64,000 nt of DNA from Halichondria panicea (taxonomy: Eukaryota; Porifera; Demospongiae; Suberitida; Halichondriidae): NCBI RefSeq assembly GCF_963675165.1, contig NC_087381.1, positions 2,728,001 through 2,792,000 of the forward strand, given 5' to 3'. The position numbers and the translations under genes were made by a program. Numbering within the stretch: position 1 is the first letter of the stretch; each line of letters starts with the position of its first letter. Positions 42,181 through 53,846 of the stretch are shown piece after piece. Under the pieces are notes generated by a model. That model saw only the letters and a program-made list of their open reading frames with translations, was not told the DNA's origin and made no database searches.

Positions 42181-42671
42181 CTCACTTTTGTTTCTCGGTC
42201 ACAACAGCTCACTTATAGGCACATTTTTGGACTGTACCTCTAACACTGTCACCAGCTAGTACGTTAATGATTCCGGCAGGCTAAGAGCCAGGAGGTGCAC
42301 CACTATGTCTTCCTCCGATACTGCGTCTCCAATCACTGCGAGTGTCTCGAAAATCTCTGTTTATCTTGATGTGTTTGTCAGTGTACTCTTTCTTTGAGCC
42401 TCAGGGTGTAAACTTTCTTCTCATGCATATGTAGCTTGTTAGCCCATGTCTTCCGCTGGAACTGCTTCTAGCCTAGTTCAGACTGTACTATTGTTGATTG
42501 TTGCAATTGTTGACAGAATTGAATTGGCTAGCATTATCTCTAGTGCAATAGAGATACTTTAGCTGACTCAGCTTGTTGAAGCACTAGAAATCCATAAACT
42601 ACTCTAATGCCGATGTTGAGTAAAAGTCTGTGAGGACAGAGTCAATTAATGCCTTAGCAAATTAGAGAAAT

Positions 42672-42868
42672 ACAATATGCGGGTATATTTCGAGGTTATA
42701 CACTTTTGCGGAATGACCGTTAGAAAGGTTTTCCTGGAACTAAGTTTCGTAGAATAGCTGAACAGCCTTTCTGCAGCATGATATTAAATTCGTGAGTATA
42801 AATGTTCGCAGTATAGACGAACATTTATACCGTCAAAATATACCTGCTATATATAATTATACGGTACA
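42672..42868. mobile_element. MITE of the ccgtatagcaggtatattt family, diverged
   Basis: From atgcgggtatatttcgaggt to tcaaaatatacctgctat, with gaatgaccgttagaaaggttt inside as in the 13,524 and 22,112 copies but in opposite orientation. Confidence 0.65.
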
Positions 42869-42970
42869 TTAATGACATAGGTGAAGGGACCTCCTCCGAG
42901 TATAACTGTTTGCTGCACAATATACAGATGTGTGAACAGCCAAAATGATATCGTGTATAACTCCAACGAG

Positions 42971-43634
42971 ACAGAACTACATGGCGGCTATATCGTTCAG
43001 GGTATGTATATACCCCCTTGTCAATCACCCAGACTTGGAGTGCATCCCACCAGAGTTGAAAAAAGTCGATGACGTAGCGCATCACGGATAATTCGATCAT
43101 TGCCAATCCCTTCCTATCTCTGATCCAACTAAACATAACAGCATTTGAAGACCGAGTGCATCAGTGCTGGCCTGCATCAACAATATTGTGAGTTGGCCAG
43201 AGTGTAGGGTCAGAAATTATCTATGGTCAGAAGGAGGTCAGTAATCATAGGATTTTTACATTGTAGCTTTAATTAGTTGTACATGTAAACTGTGCAACAT
43301 TTAAATTATGACAACTTAAAGCCCCACCCAATACAAATGACGTCTAAATCATAATCAGGAGGTCCTCCCACGCAACATGGTGGATCAAGATCTACAACAC
43401 TGTGAACATGCTGTGTACATGTACATCTGTATCGTACATCTAAATAATTAAAAGGCACAATAATTGTATCTTATATCAAGGTGAGAGACTAATATTTCAT
43501 TAGCTAAATCTGTTGAACATGCATTTAGCATTAGATATGCTGATCTATATCTATAGATGATCACAACAGAAATATAATGTGTAGAATAAGATCTACGTGA
43601 TATTTGTGTACATTATATTATGCAGCCGGCGTAA
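42971..43634 (+). promoter_or_regulatory. 5' flank of gene B with unoccupied foldback site
   Basis: Matches the window's first 48 bases and then 3,682-4,268, with the single cttgtcaa at 43,017-43,024 marking the site without the foldback element. The upstream micro-frame ATG CAG CCG GCG TAA (43,620-43,634) is conserved. Confidence 0.6.
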
Positions 43635-43959
43635 ATGGGGATCTCTGTGGAGTTGTGGAGAGCTCGCATTGGGCTGTTCAGTGGTGGGAGGGGATCGCGA
43701 CCACACAGTAAAGCTCCTTCGACAAAACAATGGCCTCTACACTTCAGTGATACAGTGGGTAGTACTGCGAAAGTGGTTCAAGGAGGATTGCTTTTATTGT
43801 ATATTCTCACATTTTTGAGCTCTCAAGATAAAACTGAATTCCTAAAACGTACAAGAAATGTTGGTCTCTTGGTGGTATCGATTGCTGTGTTGCTCCACTC
43901 TCTTTCCCACCTCTTGCTGTTAGCTGGAGACGTTGAGAGCAATCCTGGGCCTCAAATGG
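43635..43959 (+). CDS. Gene B exon 1: leader with 2A motif
   Basis: 108 residues to donor gtaagc, phase 1. Same plan as gene A: MGISVELWRARIGLF, two hydrophobic segments and LLLLAGDVESNPGP at residues 93-106. The motif and the hydrophobic run before it are unchanged while nearby positions vary (for example HSLAH versus HSLSH, and RV versus LV), which suggests the skipping signal is under selection. Confidence 0.85.
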
Positions 43960-44055
43960 GTAAGCTTTAATGTTGGCACCAATTGGACATTATATACAAT
44001 CATACATATTCATACAGTGCTCATAACAGCTTCGTTTTGTATTATATAATTCCAG

Positions 44056-44331
44056 ATGAGACAATGACACTTGATGATATAAAGGAAGCTCACACTAAAC
44101 TGCACGACTCTCAGAACAAATGGTTTGAGATTGGACAAGCTCTACATGTTGATGATGTCATACTAGATAGCATCAGAAAGCAGTGTGATAATGATGACAG
44201 CACCTGTCTTCGTGAAATGCTTGCTCACCGTTTGAAATCAGAGCCTCCTCTAACTTGGAAGGAGTTATTCAACTCAATAGCAAATTTACAGCTAATACAA
44301 CTTGAGCCTGAGGGGCTACAAACCCAATCTG
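44056..44331 (+). CDS. Gene B exon 2: Death-domain exon
   Basis: 276 bases, identical length to gene A. DETMTLDDIKEAHTKLHDSQ, W-F-E-I-G-Q-A-L, LREMLAHRLK, PPLTWKELFNSI. Ends phase 1 at gtatgg. About a dozen substitutions from gene A, mostly outside the Trp and Leu core positions. Confidence 0.8.
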
Positions 44332-44382
44332 GTATGGCAGGAAACATATTTACTTTAATGTGGTGTGCGTTTGTCTAATACT

Positions 44383-44710
44383 TTTGTCTGAAGTATTAGT
44401 TTATTTGAAACTTCAGTATACGGTTTTTTCCGTATTTATACGGATTTCTTTCTTCTAATATGGTTATACGGAATTAACTGCAAAAAAATACGGATATAGA
44501 TGTGACCTTTTGTCAGCTTATACAGAATAAGGCCTATAGCTTATTTGACGGTGAAGCATCCCTACAGCTGTAGTAACTCTATGCCAGCCTGATGACAATT
44601 TATCTTTTGAAGTCTCGCTTGCCACGGCCCCTTTTTTGAAGGAGCGGGGCAAGCAAGACTATATAACAGCTCATTTCCATGTATGTGTACTCCCGTTTAT
44701 AGCTTATTAG
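44383..44710. mobile_element. 328-bp insertion with 8-bp duplication
   Basis: ctaatact occurs directly before (44,375-44,382) and after (44,711-44,718); gene A has it once (about 5,001). The insert starts tttgtctgaagtattag, contains several tacgga motifs and an inverted cgcttgcc / ggcaagc pair, and has no obvious terminal inverted repeat or coding frame. Confidence 0.7.
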
Positions 44711-44962
44711 CTAATACTGAAAAGAAAAGGTTCTGCTTATAGAGGCATGTTATAGACTAGAAAAGCTATATAGCGAGATGGCGATGAAGCCTATTGCATA
44801 TGCACTTAGCAATCAGTCGTTTAAAATACAGTCACATGTCATTGGCTATATAACTCAGCAATAAATTTTTTTGCACTGTGTCACTATTTTGTGTAACGAT
44901 AATATGTATGTAGTGTTGATTGTGTTCATGTAGACACTATACTAGCGCGGGATACATAATAG

Positions 44963-45095
44963 TTAGACACTGTTTAGGAAGTTTCTACGTGATTTAGAAG
45001 CCCAAAGGGCCTTCTGTAGAATCCCGAACGCAGTGAGGGTTCTACTAGCCCTGAGGGCTTCTAAATCACGTGGAAACTTCCTAAACAGTGTCTAA
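44963..45095. repeat. Hairpin at the left end of the insertion
   Basis: ttagacactgtttaggaagt and its complement acttcctaaacagtgtctaa-like right arm, continuing through cacgtgatttagaagccc, around a loop with cccgaacgcagtgaggg. It may be a separate MITE. Confidence 0.75.
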
Positions 45096-45255
45096 GCATT
45101 TTAGATCATAGCAACAACGCTCATACGCCTGACAACAATGGTTTGAACGCACTAACAATGGATTCTGAGCCTCCTCCTGTGCCGAACGCTTTCTTGAGTT
45201 CGCCTATTAATACACGTTTCTAAAAGACAGAACTACTGAGACCCAGCCCACATCC

Positions 45256-45313
45256 TAGTCTCATGAATCAGCCGCCGTTCTTTTGAAAGAACGGCGGCTG
45301 ATTCATGAGACTA
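45256..45313. repeat. 58-bp near-perfect palindrome
   Basis: tagtctcatgaatcagccg and its exact complement cggctgattcatgagacta, continuing through ccgttcttt with almost no loop. One arm recurs near 37,108. Confidence 0.85.
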
Positions 45314-46839
45314 CCCACATCCTTCCCTGCTTCCTTCCAAACCAGCCACACCTCCAGCTCTGTCTTTGCAGCAACCAGCCCCACCTCCATATCTGCTGCA
45401 GCAACCAGCCCCACCTTCCTATCTGCTCTCTCTCCGACCTGCAAGAAGAAGAGTTCGTAGACTATCTGCTCTCTTCCACAGCCAGTGAGAACCTACTTAC
45501 TGCTCCAGTGGCAAAGAAAGCAAGAAAATTCGCTCCCCCAAAGTCAATTAAAGAAGTAGAACTAGCAAGAAGGGAAACAATACCGAAGAAAACACTCATT
45601 GACATCAAGTATTGCATGGGAATTTGGAACGAATGGAGGTACAACAGGCTAATTTATTATGGCATCCCTATACCAGAAATCGAAACGCTAAGCTCAACAG
45701 AGATAGCAGACTACCTCTGCAAGTTTGTCCTCGAAATTCGAAAGAAGAATGGAGACGAATTCCCTCCTAACTCGCTTCACCACATACTGTGCGGAATTCA
45801 GCGCTACTTGAGAATCAATGGAAAACCTTCAATTGACTTCTTCAAGGACCCTGCATTTGCTAACTTCAAGTTAAGTCTAGATGCCGAGATGAAACGACTG
45901 CAAAAACTGGGACTAGGATCGAAGAAGAGACAAGCTGAACCACTGACAATTGAAGAAGAAGAGCTTCTATGGAGCACGGGTTTGCTTGGTTGTTCTAGTC
46001 CCCAGACGCTTGTTGACACCATGGTTTTCATGACGGGACTCTATTTTGCTTTGAGAAGTGGAGACAAGCATAGACAATTACGATTTGAGCCTTGTCAAAT
46101 TGAGCTTGTTGAGCGATCAGGAGAACGACCACATCTAGTCTACACCGAGGACATTTCAAAGAATCGGCCAGGTGGTATCAAGGGGAGAAAAGTGAAGCCT
46201 AAAGTTGTTTTACACCACGCGAATTTGGAGAATCCTGATAGGTGCTTTGTTCGTATCTTCAAGTTGTACAACAGTCTGTGTCCCGAAAATAGGCCGAATA
46301 ATGCATTCTATCTGAAGCCACTCCAAAAGCCAAAGCCCGGAGCTCATTGGTTTTCTGCAAAGCCTCTAGGGAGAAACACTCTGGAGGGAACTGTTGCAAG
46401 ACTCTGCCGAGAGGCTGCCATACCTGGATTCAAGACAAACCATTCACTTCGCGCAACTACTGCTACACGACTCTACCAAGCAGGCGTGGATGAACAGCTG
46501 GTTATGGAATGAACAGGACATCGTAGTTTGGAGGGAGTCCGTAGTTACAAGCGAACATCCCAAATACAGCAAGAGAATCTGTCTGACATCTTGAATGGCT
46601 CCTCTCCAGCTTCATCAACCGCTCTTGTACCATTCTCATCTGAGTTACAAACAGCACCATCGACATCTGCTTCATCAACCGCTCTTGTACCACTCTCATC
46701 TGAGCTACAACCATCCACCCAAAATAGTCGCTATCAAGTTACTCAGTCAACTAATAATTGTTCAATCAACGTTAACCAAGCTCAACCACCAGCTTTGAAC
46801 TTTCATTCATGTACAGTAACCATTAACTATAAGTCATAA
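45314..46839 (+). pseudogene. Crypton-type tyrosine recombinase with one in-frame stop
   Basis: One long frame interrupted only by TGA at 46,510-46,512. The N-terminal part has QEEEFVDYLL and VAKKARKFAPP. The catalytic domain resembles the DUF3504-like recombinases of Cryptons and their domesticated vertebrate relatives: box-I Arg in FALRSGDKHRQLR, a Lys-rich turn in SKNRPGGIKGRK, and HxxR in NHSLRATTA. The third His (TGHRS) and the nucleophile Tyr (VRSYKR) lie beyond the stop. A conventional ATG does not open the frame; the 5' part may need splicing. A TGA in place of an Arg CGA codon is the simplest explanation, so the copy is probably inactive. Confidence 0.8.
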
Positions 46840-46920
46840 CTATTACAACTTTATTATGTACTTCTATTATTATTATGTACTTTTATTATGGTTATTATCT
46901 TATCTTGATCAAATCTTTGC

Positions 46921-46995
46921 TACATGATTTTCTATTGAAGTACATGATTTTCTATTGAAGTACATGATTTTCTATTGAAGTACATGATTTTCTAA
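46921..46995 (+). repeat. 20-bp tandem repeat, 3.7 copies
   Basis: tacatgattttctattgaag repeats exactly three times and then partially, downstream of the recombinase frame. Confidence 0.9.
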
Positions 46996-47078
46996 ATTGG
47001 ATAGAACATTCCCTCTAACCAATCAGATTGCAGTATTTATGACAAACATGATCTAAACATAATTATTGTTGAGGATCA

Positions 47079-47190
47079 TTTGTCCAACCAGCGAGAACTA
47101 GCTAATAGTCAACTCAAGTCAACCAATTTGAAATTGACATACCATATTTGCCACCACTTTGGCTCTATGTATAGATTCTCTAGTACAGAT
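47079..47190 (+). pseudogene. Relic of a Death-like exon in gene B
   Basis: gatcatttgtccaaccagcg, then caactcaagtcaacc, gacataccatatttg and ttggctctatgta follow the order of exon 3 (48,059 onward), with deletions and frame loss. Longer than the gene A relic at 5,274, showing that gene A lost part of it. Confidence 0.6.
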
Positions 47191-47512
47191 CAATGCTGGT
47201 ATGCTCTCTTGCTGAGGCTGTATACTTGGACTCTTCATCGCTTGTTAGCGATAATTTGATTTTACCACACCCACTATTTCCCTTTATACATAAAACGTTA
47301 TGTATAGTCAAGTGTAAATGGCTCTTTTCTTATCTGGAATTTCCTTGCCCAGTATTAGAGACACATCTTCACTTCGATTTAAGGTTGCTCTGCAACCAAT
47401 ATGAAATCATTTCTGGCTTTAATGTTTACCACATGTCTAACATTTTATTAGTACATGGAAACGTGCAGTGACAACTATAATCCGATGGTAAAAGGGTTAA
47501 CAACATGTACTA

Positions 47513-47871
47513 CAGTAGACTCTTGTTAATCCGGCCACTCTTGGGACAAGTGCAGCTTGACCGGAATGGCCAGGTGATCGCACTTCAGAAAATAGCCACG
47601 GCTAGAAACCTACTAAATGACTAATGACTAATTTTGCGGTTTTGTCTCGAGCTCTCTAATCCACACACAAAACGTCATATCCAGCCGTAGTAAACAAATA
47701 AATAAATCTAGTTTGGGGCAGCCAGTATACTGACCAGCTAGTGTAGATATATTTGGAATAGCGAGTGCATGGCCGCATTTCAGGGCGAGTTTTGTGCAGT
47801 AAACATCTAGCTAGCAATCCATGCCAAACCGGGTGGCCATACTTTAGAGAGCCGGAACAGCCAGAGTCTAC
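47513..47871. mobile_element. TA-flanked element cagtagactcttg, copy 4
   Basis: cagtagactcttgttaatcc to gccagagtctaccg, opposite in orientation to 21,652. Gene A retains only its last ~95 bases. Confidence 0.7.
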
Positions 47872-48058
47872 CGTATAATTATTTATCATTACATCTTCAG
47901 GAAGAAGAGCAATTAGACAGGAGAAATCTCTATCAGTTGGAGAGGTGTTTTAAAGATACAATCAACATTATTTCATCCATGATTGTATGTATAAGCTTAT
48001 TATGGTTATAATAATGCATGTCATTTAGTCAGTGTATCATATTCCATACTATATATAG

Positions 48059-48393
48059 GATCATCTGGTCAACCAGTGAATACAGTTCTTCAAGGGCTAT
48101 TGGACAAATATCAACTCAGTCCTTCTCAAGTCGACCGTCAAATTCAACGAATAGACATACCATTTTTGGCTGCCTATTTTGATAATGTTGAACTCTATGT
48201 CGATTTGATGGAATTAACCCCTGGTGAACAAACCGATGTCAAAGGTGCAGAAACTAATCGATTAGCCGTGATCAAGTGCTTGAAACTCTGGAAAGGAAAG
48301 AATCCTGCACAAGCGACATTCAAGACGCTTCTGGAGATGTTGGTAAAACTAATAAAGGGAGAGATTGCTGGTCAGATCTGTCAGTACTTGAAA
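48059..48393 (+). CDS. Gene B exon 3: second Death-like domain
   Basis: 335 bases, same signals as 5,626-5,960 and the same protein (IPFLAAYFDNVELYVDLMEL, KCLKLWKG). Even the surrounding intron sequence is nearly identical, in contrast to exons 1-2. Confidence 0.7.
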
Positions 48394-48544
48394 GTGAGTT
48401 TGTGTGCACATTTGTATCTTTAGACTTACTACATCGTACTTATGTGTCCCTGGAAGTTGTATGGCTTCATTAGGCATTATGTCAGGGACTTGAGTAAACT
48501 ATGACGAAGTTATGACTATAATAATGGACTTTGATTGTTTCCAG

Positions 48545-48724
48545 GATCCAATCAAACGTACATTGCCTAATGACATCACCACGACCCAATCTTCGAAATC
48601 AGGGACCTGGACTGAGGATTTAATGAACTCACTTCCAACTCTGTCTAGTACGCAAAAAACATCTGACATACATAAAGAACTTGAAGATGGCAAGCTAGTT
48701 CTTATAAGCCATGCATGTGATTGA
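48545..48724 (+). CDS. Gene B exon 4: linker of unknown function
   Basis: Identical to gene A exon 4 (DPIKRTLPNDITTTQ, DIHKELEDGKLVL), open to TGA at 48,722-48,724. The donor is again not obvious. Confidence 0.5.
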   Translation, partial: DPIKRTLPNDITTTQSSKSGTWTEDLMNSLPTLSSTQKTSDIHKELEDGKLVLISHACD

Positions 48725-48806
48725 CTATATCCAAGACATTGTACGTATAATTATATATATATATAATACAAAATTAATTGAGCTTCTGAATCACATGCAT
48801 TCTCAG

Positions 48807-49800
48807 AATTCAGTATACCAGGAGGCTGTACCCAGGAAGCCCTCTCCTCTGCCAAGTGGTTGCAAGATTCAATAGGAAAAAAGTGTGACATACTCCAACC
48901 TGACCACCCAGCTGAGCTAGCAGATGATGGAGACGTCTCTTCGGGAGATGAGTCGTTTCGTTCTGCCGCCGATAATCGTGACATTTTTGTGTGTCCTTAC
49001 TGCAAAGAGTGTTCTCCACAACAATTCTTCTCTAAAGAAGGTTGCCCCAGGAAGACAAAATCTCTCGAAACTATCTCCCTCTTCCCTTATCTTGACGTTA
49101 CTGGTCTTGATGATGAAGATGTCAAGTATTTGGAAGAAAAATTGATACTCGATACACGAAAGATTTTTATCAAGTTTTCTGAATTCTCCGTATGTATTCG
49201 GAAATCAATTGAAGGACAAGATACCTTAGACAATCTTCGAGATTGTGTATTGAGTGCTGTTCTTCCAAACGATCAAGGTGTGAGTGCACTTGATACTGAG
49301 CACAAAGAGATGGTCCTTGCGGCAAAAAGCCTTGCCAGAATATTCTCCATACTTCGAACTTACAACTATATCTCATTTTTGAACTACCAAATCATTGAGC
49401 TGCTTATTCAAGACTCAGGTTCTGCTATTGATCACAAAATGCTTGAACGATACCTGGATGATTTAAAAACCTTCTGCCAGAGAAGTGTTTTCGAAGTTCC
49501 TCCATCTGCTTTTTCAACATGCAAGTCTCGTAAGACAGCCAAAGTGTTTAAACTCAAATGCACAGAGTCGACATTAACACTAAACGAGGTTATAGTTCTA
49601 CAAGACAAATTTGCTGAAATCTTAGGTCTGGAATTCAATGCTTTACAACTTTGCTCCGTCAGAAAAGGCTGTGTTGAGTTACACTTCTTGGTTTCCGCAG
49701 CTGTTGCTGAGTATATCTTCCCACTGTCCCCTTCTCAAGAGTCGGCACTCAGTGAGATTGGAGCGAGGCTTCTCCCATTTGACAAAAGGGAAAACAAAAG
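48807..49800 (+). CDS. Gene B exon 5: conserved unnamed domain
   Basis: The 324 residues that can be compared from 48,860 are identical to gene A, including FVCPYCKECSPQQFF, NYQIIELLIQ and CVELHFLVSAAVAEY. Ends at donor gtacgt in phase 2. The start is tentative. Confidence 0.7.
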
Positions 49801-49863
49801 GTACGTAAGTCAGCTTCATAATGTGGTAGTGTAATTAAATTTTATTCTGCTTATGTTTCTCAG

Positions 49864-50185
49864 GCAAGACGAAGACGAAAACATCGATGCTCAGCCAACC
49901 CCCACCCCTCATGAAAATCTGCCCCAGTCATCCCACACACAAGAGCAACAACATATTACAACCGAGGAAAAGAAACCACAGCTATATCCCATATCTAAAG
50001 AAAGAGGGCCACGAACAACTGAAGACCTGGATCCTCAACAAACAACCACATCTCAGGAGAAAAAGCTACTTGAACCACCATCCAAACAGGAGGATGGAGA
50101 GAGACAACAATCCCCTCTACCTAAGCATTTGTCCCCATCTCTTGGTATATCATGCGATGATATTATGCCCAAGAAAACAGATGAG
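49864..50185 (+). CDS. Gene B exon 6: low-complexity linker
   Basis: RQDEDENIDAQPTPTP to MPKKTDE, phase 0 at gtaaca. One residue differs from gene A (KHL instead of KHF). Confidence 0.75.
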
Positions 50186-50468
50186 GTAACATTTTCGGCT
50201 TTATATTCTATATCTGAGATCAGGGAAGAATAAGAAATAGTGCCGTGGGAAAAATAGGAAAGAAAGGCCACTTTAACTGATTACCGTATAGCTGGTTATT
50301 TTCAAGGCACTAAATTTAGGAGGTTTTCAAGGATTGACCCAGAACACGAAAATTAAGTGCCTCAAAAATTGGTGTTACTGTAGGGGTGTGATCATTTGAA
50401 CCGCTATCCTCGAAAATAAAATCCTCGAAAATGTTTTGTTCGGGCAATCCGCAAAATTTAGTGCCTCG

Positions 50469-50912
50469 AAAATAACTGCTGATCAGTATTATTTTATAGT
50501 ACCGTAAGACCTCGATTTAAGGCGACCCTCCAAATATGCGACACCCAGGAGCTTCAGCAATTATCTAATAATTACGAAGCCAGAGGTCGCTTCTTTTGGA
50601 GGTTGAAAAATTGTATTGAAGTCCTGGTGTCGCATATTAGAGGGTCGCGTCTAATTAGAGGTTGCTTTACAGAGTCTAACTTGCCTAGATTTCAGGCTGC
50701 TTAAAAATACTGATTTTCCCAGAGGGCTACAATTGAGGCTAGGGAGTGGCTACATTTACTAGAACGCGACATTAAAAAATAATTGTCAACGCAGCAGTCA
50801 CTATTTTTACAGGTCAGAAAATTGCTGAAGCTCCTGGGTGTCGCATATTTGGAGGGTCGCCTTAAATCGAGGTCTTACGGTACTATAAAATTAATACTGA
50901 TCAGCAGTTAAT
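50469..50912. mobile_element. Inverted-repeat MITE, gene B copy
   Basis: Same element and position as 8,036-8,487, with several substitutions and small deletions. Confidence 0.7.
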
Positions 50913-51336
50913 TTTAGCAGCTGTTGAACTAGGATATGACATTTTGGGTGTGATTTGGCAGATAAAATTGGATTACACTTAAAGAGAGCAAAATGCTTCA
51001 TCATCCTCGAAACAGAATCACAAAATTAGTCATTAAATTCGAAAGTAGGACCGCTTTTTAGGCGCGGCTGTTGAAATGTGACTATATACCTCGCATCCAC
51101 AGTCAGCTTGACCGTATTTCTCGTCCAGCTACTCCTTGGGGCATATAATTAGAGAGAATTCAGCAGCGCCAAAAATACTTTAAACAAGTCATAATACACA
51201 ATTTACTCTAGCTCGCCCCATCCATGCATGGCGCTTGCGTTACCCTAGTAGCTAAATTGGTTAGTAATGTTGTATATTAGCTGTGTTGGCAGGTGTGCAA
51301 TAACACAACCATGAGAACACATGCAATTGTTTATAG

Positions 51337-51435
51337 GGACTGCAAACCCCACTCCATGTTGCCTGTGAGAATGGCCACACTGAGACTGCCCAGTTGTTGA
51401 TTGACAGAGGAGCAGATGTGAACCATGAAAATAAG
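51337..51435 (+). CDS. Gene B ANK exon 1
   Basis: 33 residues, phase 0; [20 protein letters not shown], then [13 protein letters not shown]. Partner of 8,899. Confidence 0.85.
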
Positions 51436-52656
51436 GTATGTTTTATAGCTAGAGCGAAGTAATAGGATGATTGTACTTGTGCATGACACATAATTATTAT
51501 GCCTCGGTGGGCATGCGCAAGCGAGGTATACGGCATGGGGATACCAGCTATAGGCCCTCTTTTCTCCAAAGGGCCTGTAATCGAGGCTAATAACCATGCT
51601 TGTGTGACATCATGATTCTTACCTGAACGCAAAAAGCTTGATAGCAAAGTGTCATGCATTCATGCATGGTCACTCATTATGGCCCGGTGCGCATGCATGC
51701 GCAAGCAAGGTTAGCCTCAATTCCAGGCCGCTTTGAGAAAGGCGGCCTGGTATACCTTATATGCGCGCATGCGCGAAATAATTGACTGCAATTTCATCAT
51801 ACAAATTGAAAAAACGAAGAATACGTGTGACCATGTGGTTAGTGGGTAAAATGTTCATGACCACAATGCAATGGCAGCTTTCAATTAAAGTAAAATAATT
51901 ATACTGCAGCAGTGTTGCTTCTTCTAGCTCTGTTTATCAAAGAGGCAGTTCAAGAAGGCATCCCAGACAGCTATACAGCTGCCTGCTAGGAAGAGTGGTG
52001 GACTCTTTAATACATCAGTAGATCTTGAGTGAATAACTTCCTGAGTGTCGAGTTAAAGCTTATTAAAAGCTTTCTGGAGTGATCATTAGCTTCTTTATCT
52101 TCAGCAATGACTTCTTTTCGAACATAAAGGCAAGATTTGGTAACAGAAGACTTGCCTGGTCCATATTACCACAGCCTCATCAGGGGGCCCACAGGAACAC
52201 ATCATGCCTTTCCTATATAACATCTGTAGCCTTACAGTGTATAGGGTGTCGTTAAGTAGAGACTTGGTTTGATACAAAAAAGGGCGTAAGAACTCAGTTA
52301 TCTTTGCACAATACTTCTATGTAACAGACTGCAACTTTAGAATACAAAATAGTATACCGTTTATTTTACTGACTATCCACAAATACACGGATTACCCCCT
52401 TTTTGGGGTAATGTACACGCATGCGCATACAATGTATACCAGGCCGCCTTTCTCTTCGTGGCCTGGAATCGAGGCTATTAGTACGTTCATGATTGTTAGA
52501 AAATTGCAATGGAGCCTCTGAATAAATCGCATTTTTGACACAACCTAATCCACGTATTCTGCATGCATGTTTCATGCATTGGGAGTTTAATGTCTACAAG
52601 AGTATTGTGTTCATTTTATATAATACACAATAGGAGACTCCACTGTAATCAACAAT

Positions 52657-52901
52657 CAGGGTTTCATCTAGGATCAAAAATTTGGGGGGGGAAGATTTGG
52701 GCGCGCATAAGCGCGCGCCTCACAAAATGTTTGGCTACGCTCATTACATGCATGCTTAGCCTAAATCACATTTGTGATGATGACATGTAGTACTTATGTG
52801 ATGACGTCATTATTCTACAACATTTTTGAGGGGGAAGCTGAGCATTTTGGGGGAGAAGGTTCACCTCAGCCCCCCCCCCCCCCCCACTAGATGAAACCCT
52901 G
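52657..52901. mobile_element. Non-autonomous element with cagggtttcatctag ends
   Basis: cagggtttcatctagg to ctagatgaaaccctg, flanked by acaat on both sides. Long poly-G near the left end and a matching poly-C near the right. A related left end (cagggtttcatacagg) stands alone at 63,078. No coding frame. Confidence 0.8.
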
Positions 52902-53671
52902 ACAATGATCTAAAACACAATAAAACTGACCTCTAGTGAAGCAAAGGGTGCTAAAATTTAAGTGCTTAGCTGCAATTTTTGGTGCGCCTCTTACGGAAGT
53001 CCAATGCCCATGAATTATTGCTGATTATGCATGCGCATGCTAAGCTTCATAGAGGGGGTCACAGGGGGTGCTCGCCCCCCTGGCTACAGTTTTGCCTCCC
53101 CCTGCATGGCAATTGTAAATTTTTGTATTGAAAATATAGGCTGTAACACAGTGGGTTATGGTCTGTGACACACCAACCAAACAAAGTGCTCTGCCTTAAT
53201 ATTCATAACAACAATAATTATTATGATAGTTATTTACGAAGCTACTTTGCTATCCTTCTACTCTTTCTGTTCTGTACGTCCACAATTTCTTCTAAGTCAC
53301 TATCTGTAAGTACAGAGGGCGATTCAACAGTGACTTTCATTAAGTGAGAAAGGTTTGTATCGCTTAGGCTGCTATCTACTATGGCTTTTGTCTGATGACT
53401 CATAGTATAGACTTTTAGTACCGTTCAGTCCAGGCAATTGAAACTAGGGTAGTTCAATTTGCATTTTTATTTCATTCCACAATACTATTTGTACCAACCC
53501 TAACACTGACACCACAGTTCCTAAGAATGCACCAGATGCGATATACGACAGTCTAAACACAAGCATTTCCTGGGGGGGGCATACTAACGCACACGGATAA
53601 TTGCCTCGCCCCCCTATTTTTCTAAAATGTCTCCCCCCTGTCAATTTTTTCTGTATGAAGGCCTGGGCAAG

Positions 53672-53771
53672 GGAAACCCCACTCCATGTTGCCTGTGAGA
53701 AAGGCCACACTGAATTAAACTACCCAGTTGCTGATTGACAAGGGAGCAGATGTGAATGGAGGGAGCTGTGT
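53672..53771 (+). pseudogene. Frameshifted ANK exon in gene B
   Basis: [13 protein letters not shown] is recognisable, then four extra bases (gaattaaactaccc for gagactgccc) shift the frame before QLLIDKGADVN. No convincing acceptor precedes it; gtacgt follows. Not usable as a phase-0 repeat. Confidence 0.75.
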
Positions 53772-53846
53772 ACGTATCATGTTACATTTTAATAACAATT
53801 TGCTGGCCTCAATGCTTTCATGTCATCGAACTCAATTTTGCTACAG

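Larger units (their letters stand above)
44961..47050 (+). mobile_element. Crypton-like insertion in gene B intron 2
   Basis: Gene A reads continuously gatacacataattattgttgag; gene B has gatacataat, then about 2.1 kb, then acataattattgttgag. The insert carries two palindromes, a tyrosine-recombinase frame and a short tandem repeat. Exact ends cannot be fixed because Crypton elements lack terminal inverted repeats and the junction bases are ambiguous. Confidence 0.65.
51436..53846 (+). other. Gene B intron with repeats and a broken ANK exon
   Basis: Contains repeated gcctcggtgggcatgcgc-type CpG-rich segments (51,500-51,780 and 52,420-52,480), the CAG...CTG element at 52,657, and the frameshifted ANK exon near 53,675. 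No intact exon. Confidence 0.55.

Noticed and set aside
41845-42259. Plus-strand frames of 91-115 codons over the copia relic
   Set aside because: The minus strand gives recognisable protease-like and RNase-H-like sequence; the plus-strand frames show nothing.
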